Assembly: GCA_022495005.1 (NCBI GenBank)
Contig: JAGYXB010000444.1
Span: forward strand, 186,001-250,000
Direction of reading: 5' to 3'
DNA length: 64,000 nucleotides
Origin: Rhyacophila brunnea
Taxonomy: Eukaryota; Arthropoda; Insecta; Trichoptera; Rhyacophilidae
Below are positions 47,500-59,859 of this stretch, piece after piece. Position 1 is the first letter of the stretch, and every line of letters starts with the position of its first letter. The notes under the pieces are model-generated. The model was not told the DNA's origin. It worked only from the letters and a program-made list of their open reading frames with translations, and did no database searches. Position numbers and translations under genes: made by a program.

Positions 47500-47765
47500 A
47501 GTTACCTACCCAAACTAGAAGGAACTTGCCGCAAACAAAGCTCAGAGGGGAAATTGCCACCCCCGGAGGCGTTAGTTCGGGGCGGAGGTTGAATTAAGCA
47601 GCGCCCCTGCCGGCTGGCGCATGAAACTGCATTGCCATTCATTTTGCATGCAAGGCTTGTTACGCGGACTAAAAGCTCGCATTATATTATTCGGCTGGTG
47701 CAAAGTCTGTGTCTGCAATTGTATTTGCGAGACAGACCGGTAGTCTGGTTGGTACACCTGCTTAC
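47500..47765. promoter_or_regulatory. GC-rich island, candidate conserved module
   Basis: One of the GC-richest parts of the window (GGGGCGGAGG and GCGCCCCTGCCGGC at about 47580-47615), followed by an octamer-like ATTTTGCATGCAA near 47641. A 61-codon minus-strand frame has no domain. A conserved regulatory module is the likeliest reading; a TE core is the alternative. Confidence 0.35.
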
Positions 47766-48293
47766 TTGTACAGCTATAATAATCTCTATTATACTTGTAT
47801 ATTAGTATATTTTTATAGTTAATATATGGCGGGTAAGTATATATTTATTTTGTACGTAGATATCTACCTATTTCCTAATAAAAAAATGAAAAAAATCATT
47901 TTGCAGTGATTATTGAGAATGATTCGAAAAATTTATAATAGGCGAGTTGGTATAGGTTCCTAATTATAACTATAGTACTTATTATTATACAAAGTACAGA
48001 ACAATCGATAACTTTACATCGCCGAAAGGTCATCATTAATATACCTAAGTATCTATTATAAAGAGAGAATGCCAGTTTATAATGAATGTTCTAAGCAAAA
48101 CGATTACTTTTGTAGAACTGATATTCAATATACCTAGTTGGTATTTACCAAATATTATTAACTATAGGTAGGTAGGTAGGTATACAAGGTATACGGCGAA
48201 CCTATTTATAAGTATCCACCAAATATTAATATTGTATTAAGTTCCATTATTAGTTATTTTTGTCGATAGTTCTTTTGGAATGTACAAAAAAAA
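47766..48293. other. AT-rich background
   Basis: TAGGTA-rich DNA with no gene. Confidence 0.5.
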
Positions 48294-48453
48294 ACAGGTG
48301 AGTGCCGTTCAACTGGGTATTTCAGACAGCGATTGACCGTAGGAATCCAATAAGTAATGCAGTCGTTGTGTTAGGTACTCATGAGGTATCCAGGGGACTG
48401 AAAGAAGGTATTTTATATACTTAGGGCAACCTAGTAGGTAGGTATATCAATAG
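48294..48453 (+). repeat. Dispersed repeat pair, copy 1
   Basis: Collinear with 63288-63414. Shared blocks are ACAGGTGAGTGCC, TTCAACTG, GTAATGCAGTC and GAGGTATCCAGGGGACTGA. Copy 2 lacks about 31 bases present here (48327-48357). The orientation is the same. No TIR or coding content, and the superfamily is unknown. Confidence 0.7.
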
Positions 48454-49095
48454 TTATCAAGTATTATTTTATTGGTTTATATAATTATATAGGTAAGTAC
48501 TAATATCGTTTAATTTTACACCGCCTTTCATTTAATATTATTGTTTCTCTATAGTTGGGTATATATTTTTAAATACTCTGTATAATTCTCAATGTAATAG
48601 ATATAATAAGTAACTGTTTGTTTGCAATAATAAAATCAACAATCTTTGATAAAATCTATGAATTAGGAAATAATTATTGAAGACAAGGTATGATCAATGA
48701 TTTATTACAAACAATAATGACAACCTATGGAATTCTCTCAAGTACCTACCTACTCAAATACTAACTCATTTAATACATTAATTTGATTATTATTTTCGGT
48801 ATGTGTTTAACCAAGTATCTATCTTTTTTGATTTAAGAGAATTTTTGTTTTTAGTAGGTCATCTATTGAAGACTTTTCTTTACATTTTTTTTTTAAATTT
48901 AAATGAAAAATCATTAAAAACAGCTTGTAATATGTAAATCAATCTATCATGACGTTCGAAATCAGTGATTCATCTGATTAAAAATTCAAACGCTATGTTG
49001 AAAGTTCTACTTTAACACTAATAACAGAAGGAGTTGTTTGAATTTCCATCAAAACCACTTCAGTTTACATCGTATTTCTTTCAGTCTTCATAGGT
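48454..49095. other. AT-rich background
   Basis: No assignable feature. Confidence 0.5.
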
Positions 49096-49099
49096 ACTA

Positions 49100-49380
49100 T
49101 ATTCTATGCGCGAGTGTATTATGAAACATTGCATCTGCTAGACCCGCTCGCGCCGTGCAGACAGTACAAAATGTTTCCAATTTGGAGAAAATGAGATACC
49201 AGTTAGAATGGAAATGGAAACGCTTCAATTCGTATAGTTCGACCTGCCATTCATAGAGTTCGCTGGCAGTCTGGGTTTTTTAATCAACGATTCAAAGAAC
49301 GTCTCGCGTGCAAGCTGAGGTATTGTTAATTTGCCTCTCGGGCACACAAATCACCTCGATTCTTTACTTAGGATTAATAA
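49100..49380. promoter_or_regulatory. GC-richer island
   Basis: A complex, TAGGTA-free segment with CCGCTCGCGCCGTGCAG near 49143 and GTCTCGCGTGCAAGC near 49301. No coding frame. A regulatory element is inferred from composition. Confidence 0.28.
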
Positions 49381-50285
49381 AACAAATCAGTAAGCAAACT
49401 ACTTATATTCTAATAATGTATTCAAGCAATGGGTGGGAGCTTCGCTTACGTTGGTTAGGTTGGTTTACATTTACATAGTCAGAGTACAAACAAATGGGAG
49501 GGTACTTTCCATAACTTTATCGTTATGCCACTATGAATACCACATAATTGGAGATTATATGTATGGATTAGCAATTGAGTCAAAATCTAATAAATGGAGT
49601 AGGTACCTATATAATATACACAAGTATGATTGAAGTTAAACTAATTTATTTCAAGTAGGTATCTGAATAAATATTGGGTTTAGAGGAAGCATACCAAAGC
49701 GTAATAATTAATAATCACCATGTTTTCAGTCACTTTTTCGCCTAGAACACGTCTAATAACAAAATGTGAATATTTTAAAATATATTGTCGTGATTAGTAG
49801 AAACCTAATATTAGGTAATCTGTTCGATGGTAATAATATTAAACTATTTATATACTTACCTAACTACCAATTTGGTATTTTTAAATTACTTACGTACGAT
49901 TTAGAATTATAAGCTCAATGATATTTATTTAGCTTTAGAACCTTATTAATCTGTGCTGTATATTTATTTACCCTTAAATGAAAAATAGATTTTCATTTTG
50001 ATATTTATAAAAAATAAGTACTAACCTACTAATTACTGACACTCCTCGCTTTTTGTAATTATCTATATTTAGTTGTTGTCATATAATAACTATAAATATG
50101 TGGTTTAGATATTACTATTAAAAAACCTATAAGTATAATTAGATCATTTACATACGAAGATATTTTATTGAAGCACAGAAGTTTTTTTATGTGACAATGG
50201 TTGCCAATGGTGATGTAGGTATATAATGAAATAAAAGAATATCTGTGTCCAAATAAAATAAACACGAGATAGGTATGTGCCTAAG
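49381..50285. other. AT-rich background
   Basis: No recognisable gene. The short frames at 49433-49633 and 50059-50265 have no domain. Confidence 0.5.
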
Positions 50286-50289
50286 TATG

Positions 50290-50600
50290 GACGCATTATT
50301 CGATACACGTATTGTTTTCATTGTGCTAATAAAAAAGGTGTAATTTTACTTGTATTCCGTGGAACCGTTTATTGGAAACACGCACGACAAACATTTCCCT
50401 CGAATGCCTTTCTTTACGTGGTGATAGATGTAATTTTCAAAAGACTCATATTTTTATGAAAAATCTCCGTCTTTCCAGCTCGGGGATCTGATCACTCAAA
50501 TGACGCTACTTCAAATGGGACGTGTCTTATTTTAGAAAAGCTCCAGAATACAAACTCTTGCGTCCCTGTAGCTACTATATGTAGTATTTGAATAGATTTT
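50290..50600. promoter_or_regulatory. GC-richer island
   Basis: A complex segment with CCGTGGAACCGTTTATTGG near 50358 and CTCGGGGATCTGATCAC near 50480. The 60-codon frame (50277-50459) is not recognisable. A regulatory reading is inferred. Confidence 0.25.
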
Positions 50601-52635
50601 ATTAGAAATTCATGCAGGTGCCCAAAATAAATAATGACCTGTTTACACTTTCACATAGGTACCTATTATCAAATTTATTGCAAAACTTACGATAATTTAT
50701 GTTATTAATGTATCTAATATTATACAGCTAAAATTAATTAAAACGTAACTATTATATATAAACACAAACCTAAGTATAATAAAATGGTTAGGTACAATGT
50801 TATCTTATCACTAATGAACATGCCTTTCAAGTATTAATTGATATTTATAGTAATAAAGTATAACTTACTTTAGAATAAGTATTATAATCAAATATGTTGA
50901 TAAAAAATCTTCTTCTACGGGGATTGGTATAGCCTAAATGTAAGTCTAGTACTCTCGAAAATTTTCCAAACAAGGCCGCACTCAGACATTAATAGCGCAT
51001 GTTTTCCAACGCTTGCAGAAAGCCTATAGGATAATGTTTTTTAATACTTTTTCATTTTGAATAGTATTCTTTATTCAACTATTGTTTTTTTTATTAATTT
51101 AGCGTATTTAAAAGAAAATTATTTATTGTTTGTAAAACAAGACTGGGATTAAGTAGGTAGGTATCTACCTACACCTTTTCGAAAGTTAATTTCAACAGAG
51201 AAGATAGAAGATAAAAGTGTTCCAGTGTATTAAAAAAATACAAATTAATTATAATTTCTGTTTTAATCAGAGTACCTACCTACCATAATAGTAATAAGTA
51301 ATCTGAGGTACTAATATAATAATAAGTATTATTGTATGATATTTTCAGGTTTTCATAATCCAAAAGCTTGATATTCGTGATGGAAATTATATTTAATAAA
51401 AAAAATATTTTTATATTATATTATTGCTTTCATTGAACTGAATTTTGCATTTCGCCATGTTTGGTATTTTATACCTACTTATATAATAATGCATATGCTT
51501 ATATATAAGTAAGTAGGCAGGTATAGCCTGAAGATGCTGAATCAAATCCTGGGTCACTGAAACTAGTTTTATGGAAGTGTAGGTACCAATATTTTGTTAT
51601 TTTACTCGCGTAAGTAGGTAGATAAACCTTGTGCTAGTGCAAATATGTCATATTATGTATCTGGAAAATCTTATTTTGCTATCGTATTTTTATAAAATTA
51701 TTTGTATGAACCTATAGTAAAAGAAAATAGTAAATTTATTACCCGAAACTTTATGTGTTTTAAATTAAATTTTATATTTTATAAAGATTGGTATTTGTAA
51801 ATCTAAGTTCGGCCCTGCCACTAATTTTCATAGAAAATTTAATTTAAATGTCATTAAAACATGTCATATTTTTTTTATTGTAATGCACGTGTTGGTAAAA
51901 TAATTTAATTGCTAGGTCCACCATAGCAGCCAATAGTGTTTTGCTTCATTTTTTTTATAGATAATGTGAAAAGCTCTATCCATTTTTTATTCAAAATCTT
52001 TGATTATAAATACTTTATTGAACCCCGTAGGTACCTAGGTATATTAATTTTATTTAGATATGTAACAGTAAAAATATCTTCAACGCAACGTTCAACGCAT
52101 TTTCTCCTGGAGCACGTAAATTAGAGACCAATTTCGCATGTAAAAACCACCCGATATTATTACGTCATTATCCGCATATTATAAGTAGATACCTAGTTAC
52201 AGCTATTATACTTCACGTGATCGGTATGTGTTGAATGCACAATAAAAATAGAAATTTAGACTGAGGTGAAGTATGTGAAAACTCGTTAAGTAGGTAGGTA
52301 GGATTCAATCATATTTAACTTATATACCTAAATCTGTAGCAATGTCATCATCATATTTTTTTTAGGATTACATAATTTATATTGGTATCAAGTAGGTAGG
52401 TATATTCATATTGACTTAGGTACCTAATTATAATTTTATGAATAAATACATAATTAGATACTTATGATCTCATTTGATTTGTACCTACGGGTAGATATAT
52501 GTATATTACCTACTAGGTAGCTACCTATATTCCTACTTAAATTGCTATAACAATGAATCATAAAACTTAGGTACCTACCTACCTATATAATATTGATAAA
52601 GCATAAGTAAATTCTTTCATTTCTATTATATTTTC
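50601..52635. other. AT-rich background with one dispersed repeat
   Basis: No gene. The repeat at 51962-51994 is related to 43716-43752. TAGGTA words are dense, especially at 52290-52590. Confidence 0.5.
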
Positions 52636-52639
52636 CAAG

Positions 52640-52965
52640 CATTGTCAACATCCTTTACTCTTCCAGCTAGACTTTCAGCTCTGCATTACAAAACTACGAG
52701 CTGTTGCATACAAATGACATATTTCATAAATTGGGTGCACACGGCCACACGCTTATGAAGTTTCATGCATGGCTTGCGAAAGTGGCGCGCTTAAAATAGG
52801 TAGCGCCTTGCATAAAGTTGGTTTCATTGAAAAATCATAAATGCAGACAGTCATAGTCACTAATCAAATTGATTACATATTAATTCAGCTGGACGTAGAT
52901 CCCGTCTTCCGGAATCACTCATAGGTACAACATTGCCAGTTTGAACCATTTGTCAGACCATCCAT
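52640..52965. promoter_or_regulatory. Candidate conserved noncoding island
   Basis: A complex and CpG-containing segment (ACACGGCCACACGC near 52740, GTGGCGCGC near 52782) rich in TCATAAA/TTATGAAG-type words that resemble posterior-Hox or Caudal sites. No frame and no repeat relation. It is among the best composition islands in the 46-64 kb half. Confidence 0.33.
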
Positions 52966-53400
52966 TTCCGCCATGTTTTGAAAAAAGGTAATATCTATGG
53001 TTGGGGAAGTGAAAAAAGTAGTTACATAGACAATTAAAACACAAAAATACAATTAGGTACTCTTTCATGTTATGTTTTGTTTCTCATTCTAAGCATTATT
53101 ATATACTTACTGATCTACTGTTTTCATTCAATTTTTGTGTTAACATACTAGGTTCATTAATAAGACATTAGGAGCATGTTATTCGAGCTCCAAGTGGATT
53201 TTTTTTAAATAAGTTTGTGTTGACTCAATTATGATCTATGGGCGTTGATTTTATATTCATGGAGCTTTTATAGGATTTAATGTGGCACATTGATTATTGT
53301 TACGTGATATAGGAGTAGAATAAGTATATTTTTAAAATCAAATAATACGGGTATTGGTGGTATTACAATAAAAGATGAGTGAAGATAACCATTTTTTATA
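52966..53400. other. AT-rich background
   Basis: No feature recognised. Confidence 0.5.
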
Positions 53401-53404
53401 ATAG

Positions 53405-53635
53405 TCGTCTGTAAGTTCTATTTATAGCAATGTTCGCAAAAGTAGACACTATCGTCCCCCCGAGGGTCGCCGGAAGACTCAAAGTGTACTCGAATGCAAG
53501 GGGTAGTCAGGGGCATTGAAAGACAAACATAATAGAAAACTAGAAGTATATAAAACACCTTGTACGAAAACGCAAGGGCATGGTTATTAATAAAATACTT
53601 ACAAATACCGCACGTTTTCCATCTGTAAGTATGAA
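53405..53635. promoter_or_regulatory. GC-richer island
   Basis: A complex block CGTCCCCCCGAGGGTCGCCGG near 53452 in AT-rich flanks. The 73-codon minus-strand frame (53418-53639) shows no domain. Possible regulatory element. Confidence 0.22.
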
Positions 53636-54535
53636 TCATTATAGAATATCTACCTACCTACCTTTTTGTTTTAAATCATGGTACTTTATGCAAGGTACGT
53701 ATGTACAATAACAACCATCGCATTTTACTGAGGAATTTCCAGTAGGTATGTGTCATTTGTCATAGTTTTCATCAGTAGCTACAGATGTACTTTTATATAG
53801 GTACTGTTAAAATGTAATATGTAGGTACGTAGGGATCTAGGTACTCACTTACTGCTTGTATTATAATATGTACCTATAATAATACATATTTCATTTATAA
53901 TGGTTTTCACTCTTATATAGGTCTTTGAGGTTCATTGGATGGTTTGATAATATAATTTTAACATGCTTGACTTGTATCAACAATTTTAATTTCAATTCAC
54001 CTAATAATTCCCATCGCAGTTAGTTAGTTGTCAGTAGTCGAAAACAGTTTGTAAAACTCTGTTATAATATAATACAGCTATTTTTGAAGGTCTAGAATAG
54101 TTAAAAATATACGCCAATAAGATAGCAGCTTTTAAAAGAAGACAACAAAGATAGACCACACGAAGATCAGGAAGTTGTAATTAGTTATAGATAAGCATGA
54201 TATTTGTATGTAGGTATGCATTGTTTCATTTCCAAAAACATTTTCCATGTGCAGATTTATTGATATATCTGCTCATTGTTAGATACGATAAATCCGTAAT
54301 TAATGGCATTTAAATTACTTAGATACCATTCGTGTAAATTATAATAGCTTTTTAATTGCAATACCTACTTCGCTTTAATTGTAACATTGTGTGTACCATA
54401 AAAGGTAACTGTATGTAGGTATTAGTAATAGCTCAGCTTGATATATTTCATCACGGGGACAAATGAACTTAAAAATATTCTGACACATTCTACACAGTGA
54501 ATATAGGTAGATATCGTCAAATAACGAAGTTACTT
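53636..54535. other. AT-rich background
   Basis: No feature recognised. Confidence 0.5.
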
Positions 54536-54539
54536 ACAT

Positions 54540-54720
54540 AAATAGAGTATATTATTTTGTTGCGCCACTGGGCTTTGAGCTCAGAAAAGCTTCTTGTGTA
54601 AATGTGGTCTGGATAACTTATCAAAAGTAATCTTCGTATTATTTATGTTTCGTGCCAAGATTACGCAGTCTGGCATCATCATTTCGTAAACAGAGCTTTT
54701 AGAAAGTTTAACTGAAAAAC
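54540..54720. promoter_or_regulatory. Small complex island
   Basis: GCGCCACTGGGC near 54561 and AGATTACGCAGTCTGGC near 54658 stand out from background. GCGCCACTG could be a lone hAT terminus, but no partner was found. Function is undecided. Confidence 0.2.
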
Positions 54721-55315
54721 CACAATATTAATCCTAGTATCACAGTCTCCACCCCAGTGTACCTACCTATATTTGCTTACATATTATTAGGGAGGGTAAA
54801 TAAATCTCAAACTCGCTTAAGTTATGTTGCGGATTTGATATAGATCCAACCTATTATGTACAGTATAAAATAAAATCGTTTTTAAAGACGTGCAAGGATT
54901 TAAAAAAGGGTTGCAAATAAGTCCACAAATTTGGTCAAAGTCACATACATAAACATCGCTTTCACAAATAAAAAAAAGTAAATATAATGAAAATAATTGA
55001 AATTATATCCCATTTAAAATGATTAATGAGACAAATAAGTAAGTATTTTAACAGTTGAAATGGATAATCACAGCAATAATAAATAATGTATTATTTGCAC
55101 ATAACGAGTTGCTTTTAAATACCATTTGTCACTGTCTATCATTCTAATTTCAAGCTCCCAATTAGAATTTTTTTTATTCTTTTTCATAGATATGTACTCG
55201 TATAGCGAGATTCCAGATTTTGTTCTTACACGCAAATATAGTGTGTATCTGAACCGAATCAGACTACAGAGTAGAATACAGACGACGAGGCATATCGTAG
55301 TCATTTAACATACTG
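54721..55315. other. AT-rich background
   Basis: The opposing short frames around 55068-55308 have no domains. No feature. Confidence 0.45.
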
Positions 55316-55319
55316 TAAT

Positions 55320-55430
55320 GCTGCATAATATGCCTTCCCTGAAGGAGTTTCAGCCATACACATCAAGCCACACCGGAAGGTTTTGCGGGGATTGATACCT
55401 TTCCGGTTCCACTCTCATCTGTAATATGAT
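55320..55430. promoter_or_regulatory. Small complex island with imperfect inverted repeat
   Basis: CACCGGAAGG...CCTTTCCGG at about 55368-55405 forms an imperfect hairpin in a GC-richer 110-base patch. It could be a small structured element or a repeat relic. No arm extension is visible. Confidence 0.22.
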
Positions 55431-56325
55431 TGCTAGTAGTTATGTGATTTTGTTTTCTAATATCTGTTTACTTCTTTTTATTCATTTATTTTTTAATGCC
55501 TTAATCTTAATATACATAATATATAGGTACTACCTATATTATAGTATACTGGCGAAAAGGAAGTTTTCGTAAAAAATGACAGTTTGTGTCAATGCATCTG
55601 ATTCTGGACATGATTATGATAGTATTATTATTGTGTGTATACATGAAATGTTCTCATCATCCCATAAGAAATATTATATTGATATTGTAATAAAATCGGT
55701 ACCAATGTTTTCTGTGCAATGATATATTTTCGGATACAATATAATACTATTTCAATCTAGTTACATATGTTGGTACATACCTACTTATCTATTATGTTTA
55801 AAACGTATAAAAGAAAGGAAGAAATCCGACTTATAAGTTGAAATTACAAGTCCATGAGTGAATCTGGCGAATCAGGTGGATTTCATTAATATTAGCTAAA
55901 TTTACTTTTTAGAATAACTTTTTGAAATCTGGTTCTTCAAAATAGCATTTTGAAAAATATTATTTTCAATGTTTAAGTACACTTTTTGCAAATACTTATA
56001 TTTATATCCCTATAAAAATATAGTAGGTACTTAATATGTAGAAAATATCCTAAAATGTACCTATAAGTTGATATTCTTTACAATACCTAACATTTACGTA
56101 ATATTATAAAACGAGTAGATACCTATATCTCTTCCTGAGTATTTCAATTATTATTTTTTTGGTTATGTACATAGATAGGTAGGTACCTAACAATTATAAC
56201 CTAATCCTATAAGTAGGTACGTAATTTAATTGGTACTATGAATAAATTCACGTTATGTATAATACAACAACTCTAACGTATCTAAAGCATTTAAGTAATA
56301 TGTGATTACTTATACATTTGATATG
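55431..56325. other. AT-rich background
   Basis: No feature recognised. Confidence 0.5.
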
Positions 56326-56329
56326 ATGG

Positions 56330-56540
56330 ACAGTGTTTACGTTTACACCTTACATCAGCAATGTTGCATCAATTTCTCTTGATTGGCGCCCATCCGATTA
56401 TGTCTAGTTTTCTGTCAAAACTATCCTCAATACCTCACGCTAATATGGTACGTTTCTAAACAAATCACTTACCCGGTCTAAAGTAATAAATATGCCCCCA
56501 GAGCGAAAATTTGACCACCCATAAAAATCTTTAAATAATA
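56330..56540. promoter_or_regulatory. GC-richer island
   Basis: TGATTGGCGCCCATCCGATTA near 56381 and ATATGCCCCCAGAGCG near 56489 mark a complex patch without TAGGTA words. No coding frame. Regulatory function is inferred only. Confidence 0.22.
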
Positions 56541-57545
56541 AAAGTAAGTATATTAATTAATCAAATTTCATCATGTTATAGGTACCAACCAAGTATCTAC
56601 CTATTAGTTATTTAAAAAAATATCATTTCAATCAATCGAATCGTGGCATGTTTAATTTATGCCTATGATATTATGGCGTTCATGTCGGTTTGTTTAAATT
56701 GATATTCTTGAACCATTTTCTAAAAATATTATTAAAAAATAAATTCACCGAACAAAAATATGCCCATCATATTTATTAAACACCTTTTAAAGTACTAATA
56801 ACGATATTTTTTCAATATGGCGTAGGTAAGCCGTAGGCATTGTGTGAAAACGAAAGAAATAATACGTTAATAATTGTATTCGTTTTCAAAAATGTCAAAA
56901 TGAATGGATATAAATAGGCTTCAGTTATGGTTAGTACATAATATAGATAATTTAGAGAGTTTATTAAACATAATGTTCTATGGTATGATTATTTTTTCGC
57001 ATGACAAAATATCTTTGACTGTTATGGATATAGTATTCATGGCCATCCACAGTGGCGCGGGAAATTCTTTTTTATTATCAAGGGGGAAAATTCTCTGTTG
57101 ATTTTTGAATGAAATAAAAATCCATTCTGTATTTTACATATTATTAAATTTTTTAAAAAATACATAATATCCTTAAACACCTAATAAGTAATAACACATA
57201 TCTATGTATATTTAAAACATGGAATAAAATTACGTAGGCCAGTGTTTTTCAAGCATTTTCATTTCTCCACATAAACATTTTTAATGTGCCGTAACATAAT
57301 GATAAATGCCTATAGGTATCATGCAGATTTATATGCCCATAGTATGCAGATAATAATGCAGATTATTTATATAATAAATCTGATTAATTGTAACCACCAT
57401 CAGGCACCTTGGATCAGATACGTTTTGCAGTATTTCAAATTCAAATCTAAATGAAACATAATCTTATATCTTATGAACACAGTTTGTAGGATCAAAGAGG
57501 GGTGATTTTTATTTTACTAGCTTTTCTTTCTATCTTTTTGTGGGT
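56541..57545. other. AT-rich background
   Basis: A CCAGTGTTTTTCAAGC phrase at 57240 resembles a hAT left end, but no right end was found. No gene. Confidence 0.45.
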
Positions 57546-57549
57546 CCAT

Positions 57550-57720
57550 TTAATTACAATCCTTCTATAATGGCAAGTTTTAATTTCATGTTCCAACCAA
57601 TATCACTCGTAACTCTGCGGATTTCATGATACCCCGTCGCAGAATGGATGTGAAGTTTCATGATGCTGTGTATCGTGCGATTAATCTAGCTATTGGCACC
57701 GTAAAGGTTCATCTATTTTT
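57550..57720. promoter_or_regulatory. Complex island with palindromic homeodomain site
   Basis: GATTAATC (57679-57686) is a palindromic paired/K50-type homeodomain site inside a GC-richer 170-base patch. No coding frame of note. Confidence 0.25.
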
Positions 57721-58010
57721 TTTTAACTCTTTAATGTTTGTGGCCATGTTAAAGTTATAATTGGTTTTATTCTTTTACTTTCATGTTAGGCACCTACAAA
57801 AGAATATAATTATCTAATCTTCTTATTTCGTGTTTTACCTATATTTATTATTATCAAGTATTTTTGACCTATTTCATGGCTACTATTTATAATAAATTGT
57901 ACACCTCGTTTGTATTTTATTATGTATTTAAGCGCATTGGGCGATAACTGTATTGCCATATTACTCTAAATTGGCAACCTACCTAATCATTAGGCCTCTA
58001 GCAAAACATA

Positions 58011-58216
58011 TTGTTGTTTGATTTAATAAAACACATTTTTTTTGTAGTAGGTACTTATTCCACTTTAAAAAAAATTGGACCGGTTTCGTCCGCCTCAGAG
58101 GGACAAAGGGAGTTGAAAATGTCCCTCTCAGGCGGACGAAACCGGTCCAAATTTATTTATTAAAGTGGAATAAGTATCTACTACAAAAAAATGCATTTTA
58201 TTAAATCAAACAACAA
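58011..58216. mobile_element. Near-perfect hairpin MITE with TA target
   Basis: Left arm 58011-58105 and right arm 58120-58216 are inverted repeats over about 95 bases with few mismatches. They are separated by a 14-base loop and start TTGTTGTTTGATTT. TA lies immediately outside both ends (58009-58010 and 58217-58218), fitting a Tc1/mariner target. The inner arm GGACCGGTTTCGTCCGCC is strikingly GC-rich against AT-rich outer arms. No coding capacity. Confidence 0.85.
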
Positions 58217-59155
58217 TACAATGCAGGTCCACCATGAATTGACAGTTAACAAAGTAAAAGAAACAAAACATTTTGAATTAAATCCACATTTTAATGAAAG
58301 TAACATTTTGATAGGATACGATAGGATGTAAAAAACTTAAAGTTGTTTCAACCACTTCAATTATTTCAATAATTCAGTCTATTGACCCGCTTAACGTTCA
58401 AAAACGCCACTGATGTGCCTGACCCAACAATACTCGTACACATAATATAAAACACCGATCAAGCAGCCAGCAATATGAATGAATCTCGTTACATTATTTT
58501 ACAAATACCTACTGTTTTATTGTGATTTCGATATCAATTTATGACAAATCTAAACCTATTTAAATCCAAAAATTGACAGGGCTGAAATACAGAATAAAAA
58601 TTATGTTATTTTGGTTATATGATACTAACTATATTTAGATTGTGAATAGACTCGATATACGTATATTGTTTTTTTCTAATTAAGTAGGTCAGTATGTGAT
58701 AAAAATACCCAATAAGTACTAAAATTTTCATTATCACTGATAAATTATTGTTTTGCTCTATCCTTTATAGCAATTTAATAAACAAGATAAATACTTACTA
58801 TTTTTTGTATTTTTCCATTTCGAATATATCTAAATAAAATTAGGTAGGTATTAATGCTATCTTCCAACGGTAGAATTAGAATATAAATGAAAGTGATTAA
58901 CTACCTGCGTATGCTTGGTGAAACTTTTGGTAATGGGTGGGTATAGGTACTATGTTTTCATCCTAATTATTATAAAATTGGATAAAAATCATATCAATAG
59001 TTTTTATTTTTAAATATAAAGTCCCTACCAAAATATTTTTGAATAATATGTAAGTAGATAATGAATCATGTTTAAAATGTCAATGCAGTAGGTAGTTTCC
59101 TACATCTAGAAATAGGTACCTACTTACCTCGTTTTATTTCACCATAGACAGCTTC
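58217..59155. other. AT-rich background
   Basis: No feature recognised. Confidence 0.5.
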
Positions 59156-59159
59156 TATT

Positions 59160-59525
59160 TCGTAAACAAAGATATTTTTTCTAACCTTCGTTGACTTCTA
59201 TTTTGTCTTGTATAGGTACTGAAATATGAAATATAAATAATTTTGCATTCGTTCTGCAGAAATACCGTTCAGTCCTGGTCATGTGCCAAGAATATAATGT
59301 AAAACAAAATTGTTTATTGATATAAAGCGCGGCGTCTTTCTTGGTCGCATGCAAGAAAACCATTGAAAGGGTTGTTTCAATCATACATTTTATTGGACAA
59401 AGGCAGATTATATAAAAATAAATGAAGCTTATCGAAGCTGTGGCGGGTCGATTCTTTATCGATAATGGGAAATCATATCTTATTTCACGAATAAAATTAC
59501 TTGGAATTCTCTCCACGCAGTTAAT
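59160..59525. promoter_or_regulatory. Stop-poor complex island
   Basis: A 111-codon minus-strand frame (59181-59516) starts with ATG and contains several Cys residues, but no domain, signal peptide or splice context that I recognise. The DNA is complex with AAGCGCGGCGTC near 59326 and GGCGGGTCGATTC near 59442. I favour a conserved noncoding element but cannot exclude a small gene. Confidence 0.28.
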
Positions 59526-59855
59526 AATAAAATAATGTGATGTACCTACCTAACTACATATAAATTTGCAAAAATACTTTAGTTACTTAGCCTACTTGGT
59601 ACCTATTTAAATATGATACTGAATTTATATTGTATTTCATATATTTTATGATACATTAAGTATGAAGTGTAGATATTTGGGAGACACTACTTAACAATAG
59701 GTAGATACTTGTTCTTATAATCGATTTTAAATTATTTGTCTAATGAATAATAATGATATTTTGTTTACGCAAGTATTTCTGTAGTCAGAGTTAACCGCGA
59801 TTTATATTCAAAAATATTATACGTAATAAAAAAAAATACCGGCAGGCATTTTTTC
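59526..59855. other. AT-rich background
   Basis: No feature recognised. Confidence 0.5.
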
Positions 59856-59859
59856 TTAG

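Noticed and set aside
57240..57300. hAT-like left terminus CAGTGTTTTTCAAGC.
   Set aside because: No inverse right terminus or target duplication could be found downstream.
59181..59516. 111-codon minus-strand frame considered as a small gene.
   Set aside because: No domain, signal peptide, splice context or promoter is recognisable. The DNA looks more like a stop-poor noncoding island.
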